The translations under genes were made by a program, and so were the position numbers. The notes under the pieces were generated by a model. The model saw nothing but the letters and a program-made list of their open reading frames with translations. It had not been told where the DNA came from and ran no database searches. 64,000 nucleotides of DNA from Strigamia acuminata (lineage: Eukaryota; Arthropoda; Chilopoda; Geophilomorpha; Linotaeniidae): contig OX442318.1 of the NCBI GenBank assembly GCA_949358305.1, positions 5,566,501 to 5,630,500 of the forward strand. The letters run 5' to 3'. Positions 41,058 through 52,053 of this stretch are shown here, one piece after another. How positions within the stretch are numbered: position 1 is the first letter of the stretch; every line of letters starts with the position of its first letter.

Positions 41058-43262
41058 GGGGGTTTCATTATATGAATGATTTTGCAATTTTGTGATTTTG
41101 CATTAATCACAAAATCATTATTTTTTGATGCCTCCAAAAATGGGATTACATTGAATTAACCCAGTCAATTTTGCAATTGTGTGATCTGGACAACTTTGTG
41201 ATTTTTGAGTATTGCCATGTGATATCTGTTCTACCAATCACATTCACATTCACTAAAGTACAAGAGAGTGAAAACACAAAATCCCAAAAACATCTAAAAG
41301 GTAGTTTTTGTGATTTTGATAAGAAGTGATTTTGAGGCTTGTGAAACTCAAAACAAAATGGAGGCATCCAAGCTCTATCTAAGTGGCCAACTTGTATCCT
41401 TGTATATCATTAATATGCTGATGCATCCATGACTGTATAACAGCTAGGAAACTCAATTAATGGCTCTGGTGCAATCTGTAAAACTTATATTTATTAAAAT
41501 GTACCTTTTTAAAAAAAATTTTGTTCCATCACACAAATACAGGATGAGTCAAAAGTCTGGAAACACCTTTTTTTCTTGAAAATAACCGAAGATATATCAA
41601 TTCTATTGATGTAGGCATATAGGAAGTTGATGGTGGGCTATCCAGTGGTGATCTTAAATTTGACCCGGAAGGTCATCTTCAAGGTCATCCACTTTCTAAC
41701 TTTTAAACCGTTTAAGATACAGCAAAATTTCCAATTGCAAAGTTGTAGAGCACCATCAAATTAGTATTATCCAACTTATCTTAGTCACTTTAAGTAAAAT
41801 TGTTTTTTTTTAAAAAATGAAAACAAATCAGCAAATTGAAAATTTTTATTCCTATAAAAATAAAATAATTTAGACATTAAAAAAAGACAGTGGTTTTACT
41901 TGTTTACTTACATAATAATGCAAATTTCAATACATTTATTGAAGTATGCTGCGATCCGGGTTAATATCAAACTTATTACTAATTAATAGGCTTGAAACCG
42001 CAGGTGAATGCTTAAAAAGACTTATATCGCGGCCGTTACTTATCTAGGGTTAAGTTTACAGAAATAAAAACACAGTTTTTCAATATAAAATCACACAAAG
42101 CTTTATTCGTTAAATACAATGAAAATGACTAGTAATAATATGAAATATGATTAAAAGCGACAAGTCGCGGAATAAAAGAGTGTGAAACAATGGAAGGGCT
42201 TGCAACGACTGTTGCAAGCTACAAAGCGCTAAAATGGCGCTTAAACAACTCGAAGTTGTTAGGCGAAGGCTGGCGTCTTCGTTATTGACTCACGAACGAT
42301 GGTCCTGGCGACGATGGTTCTCGTGGGTCCTTCCGTAACTCGTACGACGGCTCGGCGGCGGTGGTTCACGGTCACGGGCGTCCGCTTCACGTTCGATGGC
42401 GGTGGCAACAGTTTGCGCTGCTGCGACGGCGATGGTTCACGGGAGCGCAGGAACTTCTTCTTCTCGTTTGCTGGAATTAGCTGCGGCTAATTCAAGCAGG
42501 ATTGCTGGCTTTGTACGTTTCTTGTACAAAGATAGCTGGTGAAACTAATCATGTCACGGTCCACTGTCAATACGTATTGTCGGAGCAAATATCGCAGTGA
42601 TGTTGTGGGTTGTGATGTTGAGATTAGAGTCCCGATTGAAGCGAGGGCGCGAGCCCGGCACGCTCCAATATTGCGCAGAAAACCTGCGCAATTAGCTCAA
42701 ACGGGTGCAACTAGTGGTTATTACGCCATATTGCACCATAACGGTTAATAATCGTCTTCACCCCCGGACAACCTGGGGTGATATGTGCCTAGAGAGGATT
42801 TCTCCCCTCGGTCACATGATCTGACTTGGCGTGTGCCACAGTCAAATTAATTAGAAGACAATTCATTTTATCTTCTAAGTTGGTGAATATTTTGAGATCA
42901 CCACAAGTAATTCAGTACTTTTGCAGTAGAAATTTAAGTTTTGTTACAATGGCTGGCTTTACTTCAGCTGATTTGTTTTCATTTTAAAATGAAAACATTT
43001 AAATTAAGATGTCTAAGATAATGAGATTGTTTTTGCAACTAATTGTTAATCAAATTTGTGATGGCCACTTGGATTGAGCTTGGCTGTTGCCATTTTGCCA
43101 AAATAGCAAAACTATCTTTGATTTTGTGATTGTGTATTTTTTATGTTTTGTGTTTTTGCAATTATGCACACGATTGGTGGAACTGATATCATGTGACAAA
43201 TCCAAAAGTGCAAAATTGCTAAAGTTGCAAAATTACAAAATTGCTTAATTAATGAAACCCCC
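41058..43262 (+). mobile_element. 2.2-kb composite TIR element (GGGGGTTTCATTA ends, TA target)
   Basis: GGGGGTTTCATTA at 41058 and TAATGAAACCCCC at 43250-43262 are inverted and flanked by TA on both sides. The next 30 bp inside each end are also similar when inverted (GATTTTGCAATTTTG words). No transposase is seen. The interior holds a GAGTCAAAAGTCTGG repeat fragment near 41550 and the GC-rich hairpin region at 42155-42880, so it is a nest of elements. Confidence 0.65.
42155..42880 (+). repeat. GC-rich LTR-like region made of consecutive hairpins
   Basis: Perfect or near-perfect stems follow one another: GCGAC/GTCGC near 42159, GCTTGCAAC/GTTGCAAGC 42198-42219, AAGCGC/GCGCTT 42224-42242, AACAACT/AGTTGTT 42244-42260, AATTAGC/GCTAATT 42475-42492, TTTGTAC/GTACAAA 42510-42530, ATTGCGCAG/CTGCGCAAT 42670-42692, CACCCC/GGGGTG near 42759 and TAGAAGA/TCTTCTA near 42851-42879. 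It resembles the chain in the first LTR and may be a solo LTR or fragment. Its borders were not found. Confidence 0.6.
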
Positions 43263-43317
43263 TAATGATATTTTTAACACTAAATTTATATCTATTTTCC
43301 CATAAAATAAACTGATA

Positions 43318-43351
43318 CCTCCCACAACAAACTGCAGGCAATTGACGTTAA
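43318..43351 (+). promoter_or_regulatory. Shared upstream motif of Gr gene D, now displaced from the gene
   Basis: CTCCCACAACAAACTGCAGG and the following GCAATTGACGTTAA match the motif 60-80 bp upstream of genes A, B, H and I. Here a THAP element and a small foldback lie between it and the ATG. Confidence 0.6.
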
Positions 43352-43377
43352 TGCTAGAGACACACTTTTGTAGTGAT

Positions 43378-44352
43378 CCAGGTTGAACGACGGTATAAGG
43401 TTTGGCCACTTCGCTAAAATGACGTCACTTCCTGAAATTGAAGGGGCGGAGCAAGTGGCGTAGCCATTGCTGCTCTGACGTCAGTGGGCGCCGATTCAAA
43501 ATTCAAAGAGCAAAAATGCCATCTTGTGCAGTTTATGGCTGTAGAAATACAGACAAGACAAAATTAAATTGTAAATTAGCTTTTTTTAGATTTCCAAAAG
43601 TTAAAAAGATTAGGAAAAAATGGCAGAATGTGTGCAAATGCAAAGACATGATAAATTTTAAAACAGAAAGAATCTGCTCTTGCCATTTTCAACACTGTGA
43701 CTTTGCAAATTAAATGCAATGGACAGTTGGTCATTTTAAACCAATTTTGCTAGTGGAAGGTAAACTTGAATAAAAATTTGCAATAAGTGTTAAATTAACA
43801 CAAAGTAAGTTTGCAAAATCTCCACTCGTTTCTGTAACAATAAAATATTGCCTGTTATTGTTAAAGTTCTCTCGTTCAAATTATTCCAAACTAGTCACAG
43901 TTTGATGTATAGTAAATTCGTCGGTAAATTACGCACATGTCCACACAGTCCAGTTACAAATTTTATTCCCTTAAAATACAGGTCAAAAAGTTTAAAAATA
44001 AAACAAAAGAAAACAGTTATGATTTGCCAATACACTTCACATTGTCATCCATGTCATATTTCGAATGTGGGTCAAATTCTTGACATTCTGGGCAATCAAT
44101 CAAATCAACTACAACAATGCATTTTTTAAGCACAACAATTTATTTTTGAGCAAAAATGTGAATTCCAAATTCAAACTTCGTAAAATCCTTGAAAAATTTG
44201 CAGAATAAATGAATTTGGAACTCAGTGTCTACGTTTTTCAAATGCTGATCATGATAACCGGCGACCACTGACGTCACAAAAATGAGAACCAATGAGAGCC
44301 TGGTACACCCAACTCTCTAAGTGGCCAAACCTTATAACGTCGTTCAACCTTG
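43378..44352 (+). mobile_element. THAP-type DNA transposon remnant, about 975 bp, in the Gr gene D upstream region
   Basis: Inverted ends CCAGGTTGAACGACG and (reversed) CCAAGGTTGAACGACG extend for about 30 bp (TATAAGGTTTGGCCACTT). The flanks share AGTGAT. Inside is a single THAP domain ORF. This fits a non-autonomous P-element/THAP-related transposon. Confidence 0.8.
43516..43713 (+). CDS. THAP zinc-finger domain protein, truncated (65 aa)
   Basis: MPSCAVYGCRN, then FFRFPK, KKWQNVC and ICSCHF give the C2CH residues of a THAP DNA-binding domain (C4, C9, the invariant W, and Cys-x2-His). Such domains bind the ends of P-like transposons. The frame stops at once after the domain (FQHCDFAN), before the usual AVPTLF-type box, and no catalytic domain follows. 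It is a transposase N-terminus remnant, though a short DNA-binding repressor is possible. Confidence 0.75.
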   Translation: MPSCAVYGCRNTDKTKLNCKLAFFRFPKVKKIRKKWQNVCKCKDMINFKTERICSCHFQHCDFAN

Positions 44353-44470
44353 GGAGTGATGCTGCGCGAATTGCGTCGCTAAGCGATTTTGATCGCAGCC
44401 AATCAGGTGTGACCTCACGTCATTTTTGATGACGTCAAAATCGCTTTGCGGGGTTCCGCAGCAGAAACGC
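44353..44470 (+). mobile_element. Small foldback sequence next to the THAP element
   Basis: GCTGCGCGAA...AAGCGATTTTGA pairs with TCAAAATCGCTT...CGCAGC across about 110 bp. It lies about 40 bp upstream of the gene D ATG. Confidence 0.5.
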
Positions 44471-44511
44471 ATTTAGAGTGAATACATTTTGACTCCAAGT
44501 AGCATCGCAAC

Positions 44512-45941
44512 ATGCATTTGTCTGCGATCAGTTTTCATTCCACGAAACCAAAGAAAATAACTACCGACTATGCAAGTAGGTTGAAATCGTTCTGGGGTTA
44601 TGCGTTTGGCATATTTGGCATAGAAATTTGCAAGAAAGGCAAGTTATCAACAAGAAAACTCACCACTCTCTTTGTATTTGCAATAATCCAATTGACCCTT
44701 CTACTCCACTTCGTTGTGTGCTTCATCCATACTGTTGCACATGAACCTACAATAGCCACAGTTAGTTGGTATGCCGGTCTATTAACATGTATTTCTTTGT
44801 CTCTGTTCAATTTGTGGTTTATGGATAAGAGAAGAATTGCAATGACCAATTTGTTTGATGATTCTATTTCCTGTTTTATTGGCCACACTGGATGTATGAG
44901 AAATCTGTGGCGTTATTCTTTGATTCCTTCTGTGTGCTTGTTTGCTATGGTCCTTATTGAGACGGTGTGCGTGAGCTGTGAGATTCTTTTGCTAAGCAAC
45001 GACGGAATCCATAATTACTCGAAAACGTATCTTTTGCGGAGTAATCTTGCGGATGAACATTTGTTCATTGCTCGTGTAGTACTGTGTATTGAGTTTTTGT
45101 TGGCACTGTTAATTCCTACAGCATTTATCAATATTTCTGTCTGGTTTTTTAATTGCATGTGTTATTTGGTGTTCTATCGCTTTAAACAGTTGAATATGAA
45201 ACTTGAAAGGGTTTTAAGAAGCGGCCATCGATTGAGTAGATTTGATTTGTGCGAATATCGCAGGCAACATCAACTTGCGTGCGAAGTGACTGAGGAATTG
45301 AGCGATGTTTGGTCTCCTTTGATTGTTTTTTGGCTTCTTATAATCATTCTGAGCTCATGTTTTAACCTACGAGCATTAACTATTGATATGTCAACATTGT
45401 CTCTGATTGGAACTGTAACTGAAGTTTTAAGACAACTGTGGTTGATTGTTGGTTTATTTCGAGCAGGTTCACTCGTAAATATTGAGGTAAGATGTCAATC
45501 AAGAGATGAGAGATTACTCTAAAGAAAAATTTGATTACAGGCTCATAAATTAGGAGTGAATTTACTTACCTTTCCTGTATCAAAATCAGCGCTTACTGAC
45601 ACAGATGAGGTACCAGTATATTAAGAAATATAATAGCAAAATGAATTTTTTCCAGTCTCTGCCAAACAGTTATTTTATTACTCCTTTTTTCATTCTGTTT
45701 AGTTGGATCATGATTATTGCATTAATTATACCCTGTTGAGTGAACGACTTGTCAACACACGCATAGGCATTAATGCGTCTGGATTATTTTTGCTAAATAC
45801 TTCAACTTTTCTCAGTGTAAGTTTAAACCCATCCAATTTATCGAATGAATGAAAAGATATGCTGAAAATATCAACTTTTGTTGTTTTTAGATGGCAGCAA
45901 CATTGTTGACATACGTTATTGTGCTTTATCAATCAGGTTAA
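44512..45941 (+). CDS. Gustatory receptor family protein, gene D, complete (4 exons)
   Basis: Exons 44512-45486, 45541-45609, 45703-45816 and 45891-45941 give about 402 residues with phase-0 introns. Same seven-helix plan; the terminal signature is TYVIVLYQ. It differs from the C/E/F clade by KLERVLRSGHRLSRF in place of KLEKILSSGNELSGF, a feature shared with gene G. Its intact frame contrasts with the heavily invaded upstream region (THAP element, foldback), which separates the ATG from the shared upstream motif and may change its expression. Confidence 0.87.
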
Positions 45942-46610
45942 GTGTCCATTATGCAGGCACGATATAAATGGGAAGCGACTCAAATCAATCCCACACCCAT
46001 AATGATGTTTTTATTATTAATCATATTGGTTGTCAATACATCGTTATCTACTACCTACATCCATAATCCACATCCATTATCTAAATAAATTTCTCATTAG
46101 ATCTACCTTCATCATCAAACACCTGCGGAAAGTCCTGTCCTGAAAAGAAATTACCAAGTACATCGAGGTTAAAATCCACCCAACCGTCTCATACTACTTA
46201 GTGTGCTTCATCCATAATTTGATTGACAATTCTATGGTATAACTGTAAAACACACTTTGTCTTTGTCTTTTCCATTATTAGTATTCGATTGTTTACCTGC
46301 AATTATGTACAAACAAGATAATCGAACATGAGACAAGTGACAAATCATCTGGCTTTATTATCATAAATTAATTTGATTGACAAGTCTCTGGTAAAACTGT
46401 AAAACACACTTTGTCTTTGCTTCCCACCATTAGTATTGTTTACCTACAATTATGTTAACATGAAAAGTGTTTGTCTTTTGCTGATATTATCCACATTATA
46501 TTGAAAAATCATCAATTATCCGTCTTTGAGTTTACTTTCAAGAACTTGACGACACTACAAGTACACACTTTCTATTGGCGTTAAAATCACGTTGACACTG
46601 CAGACACAAC
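45942..46610 (+). other. Spacer and upstream region of Gr gene E
   Basis: No gene. 45990-46080 resembles the region upstream of genes H and I (ATCATATTGGTTGTCAATAC). 46190-46225 is a scrap of Gr exon 1 (TTAGTGTGCTTCATCCATAA). 46320-46610 is the conserved upstream block also found before C, F and G. Confidence 0.55.
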
Positions 46611-48414
46611 ATGCATTTGTCTCTACAAGTAGACAATTTTTATTCCATGAAACCACCCGAAAAACCAATTAGCGACTGTAGGTTGAAATCGTTCTGGGGT
46701 TACGCATTTGGCATATCTGGCATAGAAATTTGCAAGGATGGCAAGTTATCAAGAAGAAAACTCATGACTCTCTTTGTATTTGCAATAATTCAGTTGACCA
46801 TTCTACTCCACTACTTTCACTGCTTCATCCACACCTTTGCTGTTAAATCTGCAATAACCACAATCAGTGCGTATGCCGCTTCTTTAGTCGGTATTTCCTT
46901 GTCCGTATTCAATCTGTGGTTGATGAGCAAGAGAAGAATTGCAATCACCAAATTGCACGATGATTCGATTTTCTGTGTAAGTGAGCACACTGAATGCATG
47001 AAAAACCTGTGGCGTTATTCTTTGATTCCTTGTGCGAGCTTGCTTCTTATGGCCATCATGGAGTCAATGTGCGCCGTCGGTGATGCTCTCGTGCAAACCG
47101 ACGAGGTTATCCGTCGTTTTTCGAATACATTTCTTTTTGGAGTTCATCTTGCGGATGAACATTTGTTCATTGCTCGTGTAGTACTATGTATTGAATCGTT
47201 ACTAATATTGCCGATTTCGATGGGATTTGTCAGCATTTCTGTCTGGTTTTTTAACTACGTGTGTCGTTTGGTTTTCTACCGCTTTAAATATTTGAATATG
47301 AAACTTGAGAAGATTTTATCGAGTGGGAATGAGTTGAGTGGGTTTGATTTGTCCGAATTTCGTTGCCAACATCAACTTGCTTGCGATGTGACTGAGGAAT
47401 TGAGTGATGTTTGGTCACCATTGATTGCTTTCTGGCTTCTTGGAATCATTCTGAGTTTATGTTTTAGCTTTAGAGGATTGTCTGGGGAGTTGTCAACATG
47501 GTCTTTGCTTCTATTTGTGATTGATATTCTAAGACAAGTGTGGTTGATTGTTGGTTTGTTTAATGCAGCTTCACTCGTGAATGTTGAGGTAAGATGTTGA
47601 TCAAAAGATGTGAGATTGTTCTAAATGATATTTTGATTACAGGCTCATAAATTAGCAGTGAAATTAGTTACATTTCCTGTAACAAAATCAGCACTTGTTC
47701 GTACCAATCAGGTAATTTAATAATGGATAAATGATTAAAGCAGCGTTTCTCAAACTGTGGTGGGACGCGAGCTGACTTTTGGTGTGGCAAAACGATGTTC
47801 AATCGGCCCAAGTCAGCAGATAATCATGATTGGGGTGATTACTTGATTAGTTGCTTAGTTGATTATTTGATTAAATGATTATTCTTGAGATTGTAATCGA
47901 CTAATCGAAGTAATCAAAACAATCAACTAATCGCTCATTTAATGAAACCCCTTATTGTTTCTTGATATTTCATTGATTTTTTTTTCATTTTTTGTAGATT
48001 GATTATGATTATTATATTAATTATGCGCTCTTAAGTGATCGACTTGTCAACACACGCATAGGTATAAATGCGTCTGGATTATTTTTGCTGAATACATCAA
48101 GTTTTCTCAGCGTAAGTGCTAACCAAAACGATGTGGGTTCATTTCATCGAATCCCGTTTCTTCTAATCCGGTTTCAATTACCTAAATATGATGACTTTGT
48201 TTTTTTTTCTCCTAAGAAATGCCTTGACCCCCGAACTTCCCTGCAGAACCCCTTTGCCACTTTAAGAATTCGGGAGTCTATGAAATGAGCCCACTCGTTC
48301 AAAACCCACCAATCGTACGAATAAAAAAAGACGATGAAAACATCGATTTGTATTGTCTTTTAGATGACAGCTACATTGTTGACGTACGCTGTTGTGGTTT
48401 ATCAAACACAGTAG
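46611..48414 (+). CDS. Gustatory receptor family protein, gene E, complete (4 exons)
   Basis: Exons 46611-47588, 47643-47711, 47998-48111 and 48364-48414 give about 403 residues with phase-0 introns. The terminal signature is TYAVVVYQ. It is closest to C and F, but its third helix region (YSLIPCASLLLMAIMESMCA) is more like D/G, which suggests gene conversion or a mosaic. Intron 2 holds an extra 225 bp of repeat (47731-47956), and intron 3 is 252 bp with a segment shared with gene F. The start MHLSLQVDN has three extra codons. Confidence 0.86.
47731..47956 (+). mobile_element. Repeat fragment in intron 2 of Gr gene E
   Basis: It begins AAAGCAGCGTTTCTCAAACT, which is like hAT (Charlie-type) ends, and finishes TAATGAAACCCC, which is like the GGGGGTTTCATTA family at 41058. 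The ends do not match each other. It is absent from gene C intron 2. Confidence 0.5.
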
Positions 48415-49771
48415 GTGTTGATTGTGCAAACAACAAAACAATTATTCACTCATCTTAATTCGATCAACTATCAACTAATGTTGTTGAAACTATAAAGTGT
48501 AAGACATTCTTTAATGTTTGTAACCATAATGGTTTCATATAAAAATATTTAGACCATTGATTTGCCATTATACAGTATAATGGCACGAAACTTATATTTT
48601 ATATCTCGAGCATACAGGAAGTTAGGTAATGAACTTTCTTCCCAATTTTTTCTAACGTATTCATTTGTAAAGTATAAATTAACATTTGTACTGGTTTGCT
48701 AACTACTAGTAATTCTAGGTAGTGTACTGCCAACTTGATGCTGGAGTGCACTCTCCCAAATTCAGTTTTTATTTAACAGAATTTGTTAGTATTCCGTTCG
48801 TTTTGATTAGTAATACACAAATGGACATTTGTACTGCTTTACAAAAGCTAGAAAATTGATTCGATTGGTTCCGAGCACTCAGTAAAAGACCAGTTCTGCC
48901 AACTTAATGCTTGAATGAACTACTGTATCTCAACTATCTTTTAACTCCGTTAAAATTGATTTGTAACACACTAATAAAACAAAAGACATCTTAGTCAACA
49001 TCTGGCACAAACTTTACAAAAAAATGTACAGAAGACAGACCTTGTGACAGTTGTGTGTTCACATGTCAAATCATCATTAATTTGGTGACTTCAAAACGGA
49101 GAAAAAACAGTCCAACAGACTTTCCAACTGTCAAAGTCATGAACCTGCTGTTTACTTTAAACTTGTGTGTTTCTGCAAACTTACATGTCACGTTGAATTG
49201 TATACAGTGACCATGACGTTCGTAATATAAACTGCTCATTCAACCACTTGGTCCAGCTGTTGTAAAGAATAAAAACACAAATTTATTCCAAACGCAATTA
49301 AATGCATTTGCGTTAATTTAAATAGCTTGGATTTAGCATCGATATTAGTCAATTCAACAAGTACCCATTGCACCTGGAAGACTCAGTGGATACGTAGATA
49401 ATTTAGCATCGGTTAAAAGTAAGGTGTAACTTACTTAATTTGCAGGTGAATTGCCATAATAATTACTGGTAAAAATCTGTATTTTTGTTTTGTAAATTTA
49501 CTGAATATTTTGTGTCTGTTCTGTTGAAGAAACGGCATTGCCTGTTTTCACAAATTACAGAACATCCGTTTCTTATTAACACCAAATTCAGTTTTTGAGA
49601 TGGTAAATGTCAGTTGCTTAATTTTACAGAAAATAGTGCAGTGCTTTATGTGTGTCTTTTGCCGAATTCCCTTTCGCCGAATCCCGTTTATCGAATCTCG
49701 TTTCGTCGAATTTCGTTTTTCATTTTCAGCGAAATGGGAATTCACGTTTCACCGAAAATGAAAAAAGAGAG
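48415..49771 (+). other. Long spacer after Gr gene E, no gene recognised
   Basis: The start is paralogous to the spacer after gene C. Near 49660-49730 a CGAATCCCGTTT-like word is repeated four to five times. No coding region could be supported. Confidence 0.45.
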
Positions 49772-49773
49772 TA

Positions 49774-50015
49774 CCGTATTTTACCAAATAAGAGCCGCGG
49801 CTTTTATTGAAAACTGCCACTTTGAGCTGCGGCTTTAATTCGGGGGCGGCTCTTACTTTAAATAGTGGCCAATATCGTACTATTACGTTCATTGAACGTA
49901 TATAGCCGCGGCTACTATTTGAGGGCGGCTCTTATATCAAGTCGCCTACCTCGGCCGCGGCTACTATTCGAGGGCGGCTACAATTCGAGGGCGACTCTTA
50001 TTCGGTAAAATACGG
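49774..50015 (+). mobile_element. MITE with CCGTATTTTACC ends and TA target
   Basis: CCGTATTTTACCAAATAAGAG at the left (first 12 bases perfect) and GGTAAAATACGG at the right are inverted and flanked by TA. The interior has repeated GCCGCGGCTACTATT and GAGGGCGGCT words. Families with this end are widespread in animals (from memory). Confidence 0.8.
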
Positions 50016-50086
50016 TAATCGATCGATTATAAAAAAAAGTTCTATTTTTTCAAAGTTTCGGTTTATCAATTTCCACACATTTCCTA

Positions 50087-50190
50087 ACTAATTTCCACCA
50101 TTTCCTAACTAATTTCCACACATTTTCTAACTAATTTCCACACATTTTCTAACTAATTTCCACACATTTTCTAACTAATTTCCACACAAC
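50087..50190 (+). repeat. Tandem repeat CTAACTAATTTCCACACATT
   Basis: About five copies of a 22-23 bp unit, directly upstream of a Gr exon-3 remnant. Confidence 0.85.
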
Positions 50191-50329
50191 TGTCTTTATG
50201 CCAATTCGTATGTTGACAAGTTGACAACACACGAATTGGCATAAATGCTTCTGGATTATTTTTGCTAAATGCTTCAAGTTTTATCAGCGTAAGTTTTAAC
50301 TCGGCACAGCAGTGTGTAGATGATTCCAC

Positions 50330-50512
50330 GACACCACCGCCAATGCACAACCGCCAACACTTTAACCGCCAAGTCAAAACCGCCAAAACAATACCGCCAA
50401 ACCCATTACCGCCAAACCATTACCGCCAAACCCATTACCGCCAAACCATTACCGCCAATACAACCGGCGCCAATGGTAACAACAGCCAATGACCGCCAAT
50501 GACCGCCAAAGA
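50330..50512 (+). repeat. ACCGCCAA-rich minisatellite
   Basis: Repeats of CATTACCGCCAAACC and shorter variants. No product is assigned. Confidence 0.8.
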
Positions 50513-50691
50513 CCCGAAATGGTTGAAATTGACTCAAATTTGTCGAAATAACAAAAAACAACAGAAAATAAACGAATATACTGGTACATGTCTTGTTATT
50601 AAAATAAATTGTTGAAACCATAGAAACTTTCAAATAAACGTTTTTTACCATAAACAAGCTGGGATTTGTAATGCAGGGAAGCATTACATAT

Positions 50692-51196
50692 TAGACTTCT
50701 AAACCCTGTCCTTTTGTCCCTAAATAAAACACCGAAATAAAAGAAAATAAAGTAATTTAAAAAGAAAAAATTTTTTTTGCCAATATAAAGCAACAACAAA
50801 CAAAATCCCACCAAAATTTGATATGATATGCTGCGGAATTGTTGCATCGAGGTTTGCTACAATCGGGAAATAAATCGCGCGGAAAACGTATCGCAACGTA
50901 TGGCTCACGGGATCCGCCAGGTGGCGCTAGTACAATGTTACAACTTCCGGTGCGCGGACGGAAGTAGTATTATTTAGACGGCTAAAAGTGCACTAAAACC
51001 GGTTTATTAATTCAACCGGAGGTCCGAGAAATCTGAAAATACCTTACAATACTAATATAAGCATGCTGAATTTAATGCCGTTGTCCGTTTTGCTCTAGCT
51101 GCTATAGTTTTTGCGGAATCGTTGACGACGGACGGACGGACAGACAGACAGAACCGTTATATGAGACTTTCTAAACATCAGGTTTAGAAGTCTAAA
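50692..51196 (+). mobile_element. About 500-bp TIR element (TTAGACTTCTAAACC ends)
   Basis: TTAGACTTCTAAACC at the left and GGTTTAGAAGTCTAA at the right are perfect inverted repeats. A GACGGACGGACAGACAGACA microsatellite lies near 51128. It is nested in the intron of the pseudogene. Confidence 0.75.
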
Positions 51197-51809
51197 AATA
51201 GCAAGAAATTGACCTTTTTTGGTTAAAAACAACATAAAATGGTACCTTTTGGTTCAGAATCAAGTGGCAAAATTCTACAAAGCATTCCAAAATCTAAAAA
51301 ATAAATCTAAAAACCATTGTTTGCCCGACAAACGACACGCGCAAAGCACCGCCGATACGGCTTCCCGGCAAAACAAATGAAAGAATTACCTAAACGTTTT
51401 CAGGCAGTATTAACTCATTTACACCAAACTAACAAGGGAACCACATGAATAAGTCAAAAAGAACTTTTTTTACACCAAAAATGACAAGAAAACGAAGAAA
51501 AAGACCGTTTCTTCTAGGAATGGAGTGGTAAAACCGTAAAAACACCACAAACCATTCCAACTTCAGTAAAAACAATTTTGAGCATGTTTTCCGCCAGTTT
51601 CGACCACATGGTTTATTGCCAAACAAATCGAAAAATTGCCATAAAACAACCGTTTTTACTAATTTTTAATAATTTTAATAATTTTTGTATGTTTTGTATG
51701 TTTTCGAATGAAAAAATAATGCAGAATGACACGCACATTCATTGTTTGTATTTTATAGATGGCAGCGACGGTGCTGACGTATGTTATTGTGCTGTATCAA
51801 TCATACTAA

Positions 51810-52053
51810 GAGCATTATTATCATGAGTTAATTTGATTGACAAGTCTCTGGTAAAACTGTAAAACACACTTTAAGTCTTTGTTTTCCACCATTAGCTTTT
51901 GATTGTTTACCTGCAATTATGTTAACATGAAAAGTGTTTGTCTTTTGCTGATATTATCCACATTATATTGATAAGACATCAATTATCTGTCTTTGAGTTT
52001 ACTTTCAAGCACTTGGCAACACTACACACTTTGACTGCAGACACAACCACAAC
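51810..52053 (+). promoter_or_regulatory. Conserved upstream block of Gr gene F
   Basis: Near-identical to the sequence before genes C and E; no ORF. Confidence 0.6.

Larger units (their letters stand above)
50203..51809 (+). pseudogene. Gr pseudogene: exon 3 remnant and exon 4 separated by a nested insertion
   Basis: 50203-50288 is the second half of Gr exon 3 (NASGLFLLNASSFIS) with donor. Exon 4 follows at 51759-51809 (TYVIVLYQ). In the related copy at 38.8 kb the intron is only about 80 bp. Here homology breaks at about 50322 and resumes at about 51706, so about 1.38 kb was inserted in the intron. Exons 1, 2 and the first part of exon 3 are missing. A reversed CAACTTGTCAACATACGAATTGGC copy just before 50203 forms an inverted repeat with the exon start. 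Confidence 0.7.

Noticed and set aside
42299-42490. 63-residue Arg/Gly-rich ORF
   Set aside because: Lies in the GC-rich hairpin island; composition alone explains the open frame.
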